Below are positions 33,302 through 41,503 of a stretch of 64,000 bases of DNA, piece after piece (within the stretch, counting starts at the first letter, position 1; every line of letters starts with the position of its first letter). The notes under the pieces are model-generated. The model did not search any database, was not told the origin of the DNA, and worked only from the letters and a program-made list of their open reading frames with translations. The position numbers and the translations under genes were made by a program. Source of the DNA: an uncultured Acetatifactor sp. (lineage in GTDB: Bacteria; Bacillota; Clostridia; Lachnospirales; Lachnospiraceae); the NCBI GenBank assembly GCA_910586485.1, contig CAJUIA010000003.1, forward strand, positions 114,770 through 178,769, read 5' to 3'.

Positions 33302-35650
33302 ATGTATTTACAAATACTGAAAAAGGATTTAAAACGCAAGAAGACCATGAACATGATCCTGTTGATTTTTGTGATTCTGGCAGCTACGTTTATTGCCGGC
33401 AGCGCAAATAATCTGCTTACCGTAAGCAGCGCACTGGATTCGTTTCTGGAGAAGGCGGATGCACCGGATTACTGGTTTGCCTCCACAAATGCAGAGGATA
33501 TTGAAAAATTTCAGGAATTTGCGGCGGAAAACGGTTATGATTATTTTATTTCCCGGCTGATCCAAATTGAGCCTAAAAATGTTCTGGTGGAGGGCAAGAA
33601 GCTCGAATATTCCAATACGCTGGCCTTGTCAAACTTAGGCGGTATTAAAATCTTCGATAAGGACAACAAAGAGATTACACAAATAAACGACGGAGAAATA
33701 TATGTTACGCATGTGATGTTTTCATCTGCTCAAAACGACTTTCACGTGGGCGGAAAGATTGTGATCAGTCAGGGGGAAGTCGAGAAGGAGTTTACGATAA
33801 AGGGGTATACAAAGGATGCTCTCTTTGGCTCGTCCATGGTGGGAATGACCAGATTTATGGTAAGCGAAAATGATGCTGACCTGTTTGACAATGACAAAGC
33901 GGCAGTCTGCAGATCGGTGGAGATTCGCACGAAGGATGCCGGGTACAGGGACAAATTTAATGAGCTTGGCTTAAATACCGTGATGTTTGTGGATCGCGCC
34001 ATGATTAAAATGATGTATTTTATGGAAATGCTCATTGCAGCGATTCTGCTGGTGGTGAGTGTGTGCCTGATCTTTATATCCATGGTAATTTTGCGGTTTA
34101 TCATTCATTTTACCATTGCCGAGGAATTCCGTGAGATCGGTGTCATGAAGGCAATCGGGATAAAAAGCAGCAGGATCCGCGGGCTGTATATCGTAAAATA
34201 TCTGGCGATTGCTGTCATCGGAACCGGGACAGGTATCCTTTTAAGCATTCCTTTCAGTAGGATTATGATAGAGAGGGTTTCTGCAAAAATTGTCATTACC
34301 GGGGATGACAATATTTTCATTAATTTTGGAGCGGCAATCCTGGCAGGAGCGACAGTGGTACTGTTCAGTTATCTCTGTACCAGAAAGATCCGCAGATTTT
34401 CTCCCATCGACGCAATCCGGATCGGTGAAACGGGGGAACGTTTTAAGAAAAAGGGAGCCTTACATCTTGGCAGCTCTCATTTTCCTGCAGTATTGTTTCT
34501 GGCGGTAAACGATATATTCAGCGGGTTTAAGGCGTATATCTCCATGATTATCATTTTCATCCTGGGAACATTGCTGGTGATCATTCCGGTAAATACCATC
34601 AACACGCTGCGGTCGGATCATCTTATCACCATGTTTAATATGGTGGAAAGCGATCACATCATCTCCAGAGAGATGCTTTTTAATCCCAATGAGGATAATG
34701 AGGCGAAAATTGAAAGGCAGTTTTTAGAGGTAAAGGAGATGTTTGCCGAAAACGGAATCGAAACAGAGGTTTTTCAGGAAATCATGTTCCGCAGCAATGT
34801 CAGCAAGGGAGAGAAGCGTACAAATTCCTTGTCCTTTCAGGGCCGGGGAGGCGTGACCACCGACGATTATGTTTACATCGAAGGAACGCCGCCTGCAAAC
34901 GTTCATGAAGTGGCTTTGACTTATCTGACTGCAGGACAGATCGGAGCAAAGATCGGTGACGATGTGGAGATCAAGGTGGGAGAAGACACAAAGGTCTACA
35001 TAGTGACGGCCATCACCCAAAGCTTGAATAATATGGGCGAGGGTGTGCGCTTTCATCAGGACGCGGAGCTGGATTACAATTATGCGGCAGGGAGCTTTGG
35101 AATTCAGGTAAATTACAGGGACGATCCGGACGAGGATGAGCTTGCGGCCCGTAAGGCTCTGCTGGAGAAGCTGTATCCCGATGCCAGGATTTATACGTCA
35201 GGGGGCTATATCGGCTATATGATTGGTGATGTGGCAAGCCAGGTTGACAGTGTCAAGGTGCTGATCTTAAGTATTATTCTGGCAATCAACGCTCTGGTGG
35301 CAGTGTTGATGGTAAAGAGCTTTATCACCAGAGAAAAAAGCGAGATTGCATTGTTAAAGGCCATCGGTTTCCACAACGGATTTCTTATCCTGTGGCAGAC
35401 TTTGCGGATCGGCATTGTCCTGATTTTGTCGGTGCTTGTGGGAGCGCTTATTTCCGGGCCGCTGTCCACCCTGATTATTACGCCGATCTTTCGGATGATG
35501 GGAGCGTACAGCATTCAATTTGAGATCCGGATTCTGGAAATCTATGTGCTGTATCCCCTGGCGGTACTTGGAGTGACGGCTTCCGCGGCATTTCTTTCGG
35601 CACGGGGACTGCGGAAAATATCTTCCGCGGATATTTCCAATAACGAATAA
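33302..35650 (+). CDS. FtsX-like ABC transporter permease
   Basis: 782 residues. One N-terminal helix (MILLIFVILAATFIAG), a large extracellular domain (about 45-230), three helices forming an FtsX unit (about 240-370) with EEFREIGVMKAIGIKSSRIR, another helix near 400, a second extracellular domain (about 430-635), and a final three-helix FtsX unit with REKSEIALLKAIGFHNGF. This is the MacB/Bce-like exporter or mechanotransmission architecture. With the adjacent ATPase and two-component system it probably forms an envelope-stress or antimicrobial-resistance module, as in related Firmicutes. SD GGAAGGAG precedes ATG 33302. Confidence 0.88.
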   Translation: MYLQILKKDLKRKKTMNMILLIFVILAATFIAGSANNLLTVSSALDSFLEKADAPDYWFASTNAEDIEKFQEFAAENGYDYFISRLIQIEPKNVLVEGKKLEYSNTLALSNLGGIKIFDKDNKEITQINDGEIYVTHVMFSSAQNDFHVGGKIVISQGEVEKEFTIKGYTKDALFGSSMVGMTRFMVSENDADLFDNDKAAVCRSVEIRTKDAGYRDKFNELGLNTVMFVDRAMIKMMYFMEMLIAAILLVVSVCLIFISMVILRFIIHFTIAEEFREIGVMKAIGIKSSRIRGLYIVKYLAIAVIGTGTGILLSIPFSRIMIERVSAKIVITGDDNIFINFGAAILAGATVVLFSYLCTRKIRRFSPIDAIRIGETGERFKKKGALHLGSSHFPAVLFLAVNDIFSGFKAYISMIIIFILGTLLVIIPVNTINTLRSDHLITMFNMVESDHIISREMLFNPNEDNEAKIERQFLEVKEMFAENGIETEVFQEIMFRSNVSKGEKRTNSLSFQGRGGVTTDDYVYIEGTPPANVHEVALTYLTAGQIGAKIGDDVEIKVGEDTKVYIVTAITQSLNNMGEGVRFHQDAELDYNYAAGSFGIQVNYRDDPDEDELAARKALLEKLYPDARIYTSGGYIGYMIGDVASQVDSVKVLILSIILAINALVAVLMVKSFITREKSEIALLKAIGFHNGFLILWQTLRIGIVLILSVLVGALISGPLSTLIITPIFRMMGAYSIQFEIRILEIYVLYPLAVLGVTASAAFLSARGLRKISSADISNNE

Positions 35651-35702
35651 CAGCAGGCAGCCGATGATCAGTCAAATAATATCATAAAGGAGCGATTTTC
35701 AT

Positions 35703-36467
35703 ATGAAAACGATTTTAGAGGTGAAGGATCTTTGCAAAACTTATGTGTTAAATAAAAGACAGAACAATGTCCTGAAAAATGTAAATTTCCGTATTGAAGA
35801 GGGAGAGATGACGGCGGTTATGGGGCCTTCCGGATCCGGAAAGTCAACACTGCTGTATGCAGTTTCGGGAATGGATACGATTACGGCCGGGGAAGTAACG
35901 TTCTGCGGGAGAAATATCGGGGAAATGAATCAGAAGGAGCTTGCAGCCCTCAGGCTTGACGAGATGGGCTTTATCTTTCAACAAATGTATATGCTGAAAA
36001 ATCTTTCGGTACTGGACAATATTATTTTTCCGGCCTGCCAGTCCCGAAAGGTGAAGGAGAAACGTCAGGAGACTCTGGAGCGGGGGCACGAGCTGATGCG
36101 CCGGCTGGGAATCATAGACGTGGCGGATAACGACATTAACGAGGTTTCGGGCGGCCAGCTGCAGCGGGCCTGTATCTGCAGGAGCATGATCAACAGGCCG
36201 AAAATGATCTTTGCCGACGAGCCTACGGGAGCCTTAAACCGTTCTTCCTCCGATGAAGTGATGGAAGAGCTTGCGGAGTTAAATTCTCTGGGAACCACGA
36301 TTATGCTGGTTACTCATGATGTAAAGGTGGCGGCAAAATGTACAAGGATCCTTTATATAGTTGATGGCAACATTAAAGGAGAGTATAATCTGGGCAGGTA
36401 TGAAAGGGAGAAGCTGCGGGATCGGGAACGGACCTTAAACGGCTGGCTGATGGAGATGGGTTGGTAG
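35703..36467 (+). CDS. ABC transporter ATP-binding protein (MacB/LolD type)
   Basis: 254 residues. Walker A GPSGSGKSTLLYAVSGMD, Q-loop FIFQQMYMLKNLSVLDNI, signature VSGGQLQRACICRSM, Walker B MIFADEPTGALNRSSS, switch His in MLVTHDVKVA. These are the standard motifs for partners of FtsX-like permeases. Located 52 bases downstream of the permease gene with AAAGGAG as SD. The C-terminal 30 residues are charged and extend beyond the usual LolD-like end. Confidence 0.93.
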   Translation: MKTILEVKDLCKTYVLNKRQNNVLKNVNFRIEEGEMTAVMGPSGSGKSTLLYAVSGMDTITAGEVTFCGRNIGEMNQKELAALRLDEMGFIFQQMYMLKNLSVLDNIIFPACQSRKVKEKRQETLERGHELMRRLGIIDVADNDINEVSGGQLQRACICRSMINRPKMIFADEPTGALNRSSSDEVMEELAELNSLGTTIMLVTHDVKVAAKCTRILYIVDGNIKGEYNLGRYEREKLRDRERTLNGWLMEMGW

Positions 36468-36474
36468 CGTGCAA

Positions 36475-36536
36475 AGATTTTCTAAGCCCGCAAAGTACGC
36501 GGACTAAGAAAATCTACGATTCCGCTTTGCGGAATC
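36475..36536. repeat. Tandem palindromes after the ABC ATPase gene
   Basis: AGATTTTCT (36475-36483) with AGAAAATCT (36507-36515), then GATTCCGC-TTT-GCGGAATC (36518-36536), a perfect hairpin. They continue into the 27-bp palindrome at 36546. CTAAGAAAATCTA at 36504-36516 recurs near 50833. Likely a repeat element that also works as transcript end for the ABC genes. Confidence 0.65.
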
Positions 36537-36545
36537 TATGCACGC

Positions 36546-36572
36546 GGAAGAATCCGCAAAGCGGATTCTTCC
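36546..36572. repeat. 27-bp perfect palindrome, copy 1
   Basis: Arms GGAAGAATCCGC and GCGGATTCTTCC around AAA. The identical 27 bases occur at 50856-50882, also next to a CTAAGAAAATCTA block. This is a REP-like extragenic palindrome. Confidence 0.85.
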
Positions 36573-36623
36573 GGTTTTGTAGCAGTTGTTGTGCACACTG
36601 TGTAAGGTTAGTGTAGGACAGCG

Positions 36624-37301
36624 ATGGCGGGAGGGCAGAAGTTGGATATATTGGTGGTGGAGGATAATAAGGAGCTGGCGGGGATATTGTGTGATTTTCT
36701 GCGTGCGGAAGGTTACACCGTATCTGCCGCCGAAAATGGTGAAAAGGCCTTGCTGCTGTATCAAAGATACGGCGCAAGGCTTGTTGTGCTTGATATTATG
36801 CTGCCGAAGGGAGACGGATTTTCCGTCTGTGAAAGCATCCGGCGGGACAGCAATACGCCGATTTTGATTGTGAGTGCGAAAACCCATAAGGACGATAAGC
36901 TGCTGGGCTTGAATCTGGGGGCGGATGATTATATCGAAAAGCCCTATGATATTGACATTCTGCTGGCAAAAATCAGCGGTATCTTCAAACGCAGATATTC
37001 CCTGGACGAGCTGACGGATGGGGAAGTCTGCGTCAACAGAAGCAGCCGCACCGTATACCGGAGAAGTCAACAGATCGAAATGACGGCAAAGGAATTTGAC
37101 CTGCTGGTGCTGTTGATGGAAAACAGGGGCAGAACGCTCTCCAAGGAATATATTTTCAATACGGTCTGGGGCAGCGACAGCTTTTCGGAGCAGCAGACCC
37201 TGACGGTCCACATAAAATGGCTCAGACAGAAAATAGAAGAAGATCCGAAGAATCCAAAGCGGATTTTGACGGTTTGGGGAGTGGGGTACAGATACTCATG
37301 A
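36624..37301 (+). CDS. OmpR/PhoB-family response regulator
   Basis: 225 residues. Receiver: ILVVEDNKELAGILCDFL, phosphoacceptor Asp in LVVLDIMLPKGDG, conserved Lys in IEKPYDIDILLAKI. Winged helix: IEMTAKEFDLLVLLMENRGR, then LTVHIKWLRQKIEEDP and VWGVGYRYS. It overlaps the histidine kinase gene by 4 bases, forming a two-component system with it, and should control the upstream ABC exporter genes, judging by position. SD AGGACAGCG upstream is poor, so start choice is moderate. Confidence 0.93.
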   Translation: MAGGQKLDILVVEDNKELAGILCDFLRAEGYTVSAAENGEKALLLYQRYGARLVVLDIMLPKGDGFSVCESIRRDSNTPILIVSAKTHKDDKLLGLNLGADDYIEKPYDIDILLAKISGIFKRRYSLDELTDGEVCVNRSSRTVYRRSQQIEMTAKEFDLLVLLMENRGRTLSKEYIFNTVWGSDSFSEQQTLTVHIKWLRQKIEEDPKNPKRILTVWGVGYRYS

Positions 37302-38533
37302 GAGGGTTTCGAAAAGTATTTGCAGCAGCGGTATTTCTGATTGCAGGAATCATCGCACTGGCAAATTTCATGCTATACTTTCTGAAGGCACCGGAAAACG
37401 GCAGGCCTTACCGGGTAGAAATTAACCGGATTGCCTTGCAGATTGAGCAGGAGGGGCCGGAAAGCGTTGTATTGACCAACTATAAGTATGTGAATGCCGT
37501 GGTGAAGGGCGGAGACAATTTTTATGAGGCGGCAAGCGATTATGCAGTGCGTGAGATCAATGGTGAATTGTACCGTTTTGATTACCTTGTACCGGGCGGA
37601 GCGGGAGACAGGGTTGATTTCCTGATTGTCAATACCGCTTTGGGCGTGATGGGGGTCTTTGTCCTGGGCGTCCTGCTTTTTGTGAGAAGCCGGATTCTGA
37701 AGCCCTTTGAGCGCCTGACAGAGCTTCCCCGTGAGCTTTCCAAGGGGAATCTTACTATGCCCGTCAAGGAAAGCAGAAATAAGTTTTTTGGTAAGTTTTT
37801 ATGGGGAATGGATCTGCTGCGGGAGAATCTGGAGCAGAAAAAGACGCGGGAGCTGGAACTGGAGCGGGAAAAGAAAACCTTGCTGCTGTCCCTTTCTCAC
37901 GACATCAAGACACCTCTTTCCGCCATAAAATTATATACGAAAGCACTGTCCAAAAACCTTTATTCTGATGTGGACAAACAGCGCAGGATCGTGGAGAGCA
38001 TCGAAAATAACGCGGACGAAATCGAAGAATATGTCTCCCGGATCGTCAGTGCCTCAAAGGAGGATTTTTTAAGCCTTGACGTGGAGAACGGCGAGTTTTA
38101 TTTATCCTGGCTGATCGAAAATATTTCTGCTTACTATGGGGAAAAGCTGGCGCTGGTAAAGCAGGAATTTGCAGTGGGGAAATACAGGGAACGGCTGTTA
38201 ATCGGTGACCTGGACAGGAGCGTGGAGGTGCTGCAGAATGTTATGGAAAACGCATTGAAATACGGCGACGGGAAACGGATTGAGCTTCTGTTTCCGGAAG
38301 AAGAGGAAGGGGATGTACTCATTGCCGTAAGAAACGGGGGCTGCACGCTGGATCAGGCCGATCTGCCTCATATATTCGAGAGCTTCTGGCGGGGAGCAAA
38401 CGCCGGCAACAGACCGGGCAGCGGGCTGGGATTATACATTTGCAGACAGCTTATGCACAGGATGGGCGGAGAGATTTTTGCAGAGATTTGCGGAGAGCAG
38501 ATCACAGTGACCCTGGTATTCAGAAAGGCGTAA
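37298..38533 (+). CDS. Membrane histidine kinase of the ABC-linked two-component system
   Basis: 411 residues from ATG 37298, which overlaps the regulator stop (ATGA). Two transmembrane helices (about 8-30 and 120-142) flank a roughly 90-residue extracellular domain; then a HAMP-like linker, HisKA with LLLSLSHDIKTPLSAIKLY, and HATPase with VMENALKYGDGK and RPGSGLGLYICRQLM. Longer extracellular part than intramembrane-sensing BceS kinases, so it probably senses a ligand or the transporter directly. Confidence 0.92.
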   Translation: MRGFRKVFAAAVFLIAGIIALANFMLYFLKAPENGRPYRVEINRIALQIEQEGPESVVLTNYKYVNAVVKGGDNFYEAASDYAVREINGELYRFDYLVPGGAGDRVDFLIVNTALGVMGVFVLGVLLFVRSRILKPFERLTELPRELSKGNLTMPVKESRNKFFGKFLWGMDLLRENLEQKKTRELELEREKKTLLLSLSHDIKTPLSAIKLYTKALSKNLYSDVDKQRRIVESIENNADEIEEYVSRIVSASKEDFLSLDVENGEFYLSWLIENISAYYGEKLALVKQEFAVGKYRERLLIGDLDRSVEVLQNVMENALKYGDGKRIELLFPEEEEGDVLIAVRNGGCTLDQADLPHIFESFWRGANAGNRPGSGLGLYICRQLMHRMGGEIFAEICGEQITVTLVFRKA

Positions 38534-38549
38534 GATTTCAGGCATATCA

Positions 38550-38578
38550 TTGCTTTTTTTCCCTGATTTCTGTATAAT
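38550..38578 (+). promoter_or_regulatory. Putative promoter of the nucleoside salvage operon
   Basis: TTGCTT (38550-38555) and TATAAT (38573-38578) with a 17-base spacer. A palindrome ATTGCCG-TT-CGGCAAT (38608-38623) lies in the leader, before the AAGGAGG SD. Confidence 0.65.
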
Positions 38579-38671
38579 AAAAAAGGTGAAAAGTTTCGCC
38601 GCGTAGGATTGCCGTTCGGCAATTCTTCCCAAGTCTTTGAAACCAAGAAAATATATAAGGAGGCGCCTGGG

Positions 38672-39508
38672 ATGAGTGAAGTGTATGAAAAGCTGATGAG
38701 ATGCTATGACTGCGTACGGAGAAAGACGGACTTTGTGCCGGAAACGGCGATTGTCTTAGGATCCGGGCTGGGGGATTACGCGGAGAACATCCGGGTGGAA
38801 TTTGAGCTGCCCTACAGCGAGATAGAGGGTTTCCCGGTATCTACCGTACCGGGACATGCGGGAAAGTTTATTTTTGGCTATGTGGACGAGGCTCCTGTGG
38901 TCTGTATGAAGGGCAGAGTTCATTATTATGAGGGGTATCCTGTCAGCGACGTGGTGCTGCCCACAAGACTGATGAAGCAGCTGGGAGCGAAAATACTGTT
39001 TTTGACCAACGCGGCGGGGGGTGTCAACACTTCCTTTCATGCCGGCGACCTGATGCTGATAACGGATCAGATTTCCGTCTTTGCGCCCAATCCTTTGATT
39101 GGAGCGAATATAGATGAGCTGGGAGTCCGGTTCCCGGATATGAGTACGGTGTATGATAAAAATCTACAGCGGATCATTCAAAGAGAAGCCGGAGACAATG
39201 ATATTTTCCTTCAGCAGGGAGTCTACGCCCAGCTGACGGGGCCTTCCTTTGAGTCACCGGCGGAGATTCGTATGCTGCGCACCTTAGGCTGCGATGCGGT
39301 GGGAATGAGTACGGTGGTGGAGGCCATTGCCGCCAATCATATGGGCATGAAAATATGTGGTATTTCCTGTATCTGCAATCTTGCGGCGGGAATGACGGCG
39401 GTTCCCTTAAGCCATGAGGAGGTACAGGAAGCAGCTGATCAGGCGGCACCGAAATTTAAGAAGCTGGTAACAGAGTCAGTAAAGGGCTTCCACTGCGCGG
39501 AACTGTGA
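38672..39508 (+). CDS. punA: Purine-nucleoside phosphorylase (trimeric type)
   Basis: 278 residues from ATG 38672 with AAGGAGG upstream. Phosphate-binding loop IVLGSGLGDYAE, GRVHYYEGYP, LTNAAGGVN, the purine-pocket region YAQLTGPSFESPAEIRML, and VGMSTVVEAIAANHMGMK are hallmarks of the low-mass trimeric family. It cleaves inosine and guanosine (or deoxy forms) with phosphate to base plus ribose-1-phosphate. It heads a salvage run with cytidine deaminase and an amidohydrolase. Confidence 0.95.
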   Translation: MSEVYEKLMRCYDCVRRKTDFVPETAIVLGSGLGDYAENIRVEFELPYSEIEGFPVSTVPGHAGKFIFGYVDEAPVVCMKGRVHYYEGYPVSDVVLPTRLMKQLGAKILFLTNAAGGVNTSFHAGDLMLITDQISVFAPNPLIGANIDELGVRFPDMSTVYDKNLQRIIQREAGDNDIFLQQGVYAQLTGPSFESPAEIRMLRTLGCDAVGMSTVVEAIAANHMGMKICGISCICNLAAGMTAVPLSHEEVQEAADQAAPKFKKLVTESVKGFHCAEL

Positions 39509-39597
39509 GCGGAAATGGCGTTTTTGCAAGGCAAATTAGTTTGTTCGCCTCGTCGGCTTGCAGGCGTTGGGATTATGAGCCGCGGCGGAGTGGAATC

Positions 39598-40068
39598 ATG
39601 GAGGTTAATGTGAAAAATCAAAGCGGAGAAGCTCAAAAGAAAACAGATCTGTCCGGTGCAGCTCGTGCAGCCTTGATTCAGGCGGCGCTGGAGGCCCGGA
39701 AGGAAGCTTATGTACCTTATTCTCATTATGCGGTGGGGGCTGCGCTGTTGACGGATGCAGGTGAAATCATTACCGGCTGCAATATTGAGAATGCTTCTTA
39801 CGGCGCCACAAACTGTGCGGAGCGGACGGCTTATTTTAAGGCAGTCAGTCAGGGGATCAGGGGCTTTCAGGCCATTGCCATTGCAGGCGGCATGGAAGGG
39901 GAAGCACCGGTGGAGTATGCGTATCCCTGCGGCATCTGCCGCCAGGTGATGCAGGAGTTTGGCCGGGATGATTTTCAGGTCATCGTTGCCAAAAGCCCGG
40001 AGGATTATCAGGAATACCGTCTGGATGAGCTTTTGCCCTTTGGATTCGGAGGTGAAGCGATCAGGTGA
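39598..40068 (+). CDS. cdd: Cytidine deaminase
   Basis: 156 residues from ATG 39598 (GGCGGAG upstream). Substrate motif YVPYSHYAVGAALLT, zinc/catalytic motif TNCAERTA (Cys-Ala-Glu), and second zinc motif YPCGICRQVM give the tetrameric CDA signature. Converts cytidine and deoxycytidine to uridine forms. The N-terminus is about 20 residues longer than the compact bacterial enzyme, so an internal start cannot be excluded. Its stop overlaps the following amidohydrolase start (GTGA). Confidence 0.94.
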   Translation: MEVNVKNQSGEAQKKTDLSGAARAALIQAALEARKEAYVPYSHYAVGAALLTDAGEIITGCNIENASYGATNCAERTAYFKAVSQGIRGFQAIAIAGGMEGEAPVEYAYPCGICRQVMQEFGRDDFQVIVAKSPEDYQEYRLDELLPFGFGGEAIR

Positions 40069-41498
40069 ATATCAGGCTTTATAATGCCAGAATTTTAACC
40101 ATGGAGAAGGATAGACCGGTTTTTCGCGGAGAGATTTGGGTCAGGGATGAACGGATCCGGTGTATAGCGGAGTATGGAATGGGGGGCGCCGGACAGCAGG
40201 GCCGTGGGATGGGAGACGATGAGCTGAGAGCCGGCGGCCAGCAGGACTGCGCGGCAGGAATCGGTAGATTAAATGGTGATGTGTTACAGGGCGGCATGAC
40301 GGAAACGGCAGGAAATGTCATGGCGGGAAATAACATGGGCAGACAAGAGACATGGGATCTGCAGATTGACTGCAAGGGTAATCTGCTGATGCCTGGCTTT
40401 AAGAATGCCCACACCCATTCTGCCATGACCTTCTTACGTTCCTATGCGGATGATATGCCCCTGCAGAGCTGGCTGCAGGAGAAGGTATTTCCTTTTGAGG
40501 CGAGGCTGACAAAGGAGGATATTTATCATCTGACAAGGCTTGCCATACTGGAATACCTGACCTCCGGCATCACATCCGTATTTGATATGTATATCAGTCC
40601 GGATGCTGTGGGAAGAGCCTGTATGGATATGGGAATGCGCTGTGTATTAACCAGCGGCCTGAATGATTTTACATCCTCCATAGAACAGACAGAAGAGGAA
40701 TACCTGAGATGGAATCAGGAAAATTCCCTGGTCAGCTATCGGCTGGGGTTTCATGCGGAGTATACCTGTTCAAAGGAGCTTCTTGAGCGGGTAGCCGGAC
40801 TTGCCGACAAATACAAGGCCCCCGTATATACTCATCTTGCGGAGACAAAACGAGAAGTAGAAGAGTGCAAGGCCCGGTATGGCTTGACGCCGCCGATGTT
40901 TCTGGAAAGAACGGGAATTTTCGAGCATGGCGGCGGAGGCTATCACTGCGTGCATATGACGGATGAGGACATGGATATGTTTTGCAGGCGCAGGCTGTAT
41001 GCCGTTACCAATCCTGCCTCCAACATGAAGCTTGCCAGCGGCATTGCGCCGGCAGCAGAGCTTGAAAGAAGAAAGATTCCTGTTGCCATCGGCACGGACG
41101 GTCCTGCCAGCAATAATTGTCTGGACATGTTTCGGGAAATGTTTTTGGTGACAGGCTTAAGCAAGCTGCGGGAAGAAGACGCTGCCAGTCTGGACGCGCT
41201 GAAGGTGCTTGAAATGGCTACCGTAAACGGAGCCGGAGCCATGGGGCTGAAAAATGCGGATGTGTTGGCAAAGGGGAAGCTGGCGGATTTGATTATGATC
41301 GACATGAACCAGCCCAACATGCAGCCCGTTCATAATATCCCTAAGAATCTGGTGTACAGCGGGAGCAAGGCCAATGTAAGCATGACAATGATTAACGGAA
41401 AGATCCTGTACCGGAACGGCGAGTTTAACACTGGTGAAAGCGTAGAGGATATTTACGGAAGATGCCGGGAGATTGTGAAACGCGTGATCGGAGGGTAA
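40065..41498 (+). CDS. Amidohydrolase, MtaD/SsnA-like deaminase with low-complexity insert
   Basis: 477 residues, GTG start overlapping cdd. Metal ligands: NAHTHSAMTFLRS (HxH at about 116-118), FHAEYTCS, YTHLAETKREVEEC and GTDGPASNN. These match the S-adenosylhomocysteine/5'-methylthioadenosine/guanine deaminase group. In a nucleoside salvage operon a purine nucleoside or methylthioadenosine deaminase is likely; exact substrate is not decidable here. Residues about 37-96 are a Gly/Met/Asn-rich stretch that interrupts the small N-terminal beta domain, where relatives have only a few residues. Confidence 0.88.
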   Translation: MNIRLYNARILTMEKDRPVFRGEIWVRDERIRCIAEYGMGGAGQQGRGMGDDELRAGGQQDCAAGIGRLNGDVLQGGMTETAGNVMAGNNMGRQETWDLQIDCKGNLLMPGFKNAHTHSAMTFLRSYADDMPLQSWLQEKVFPFEARLTKEDIYHLTRLAILEYLTSGITSVFDMYISPDAVGRACMDMGMRCVLTSGLNDFTSSIEQTEEEYLRWNQENSLVSYRLGFHAEYTCSKELLERVAGLADKYKAPVYTHLAETKREVEECKARYGLTPPMFLERTGIFEHGGGGYHCVHMTDEDMDMFCRRRLYAVTNPASNMKLASGIAPAAELERRKIPVAIGTDGPASNNCLDMFREMFLVTGLSKLREEDAASLDALKVLEMATVNGAGAMGLKNADVLAKGKLADLIMIDMNQPNMQPVHNIPKNLVYSGSKANVSMTMINGKILYRNGEFNTGESVEDIYGRCREIVKRVIGG

Positions 41499-41503
41499 GC
41501 GGG

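Noticed and set aside
36468..36623. CRISPR-like repeats after the ABC ATPase gene
   Set aside because: The repeats are adjacent palindromes of differing length, not direct repeats with uniform spacers.
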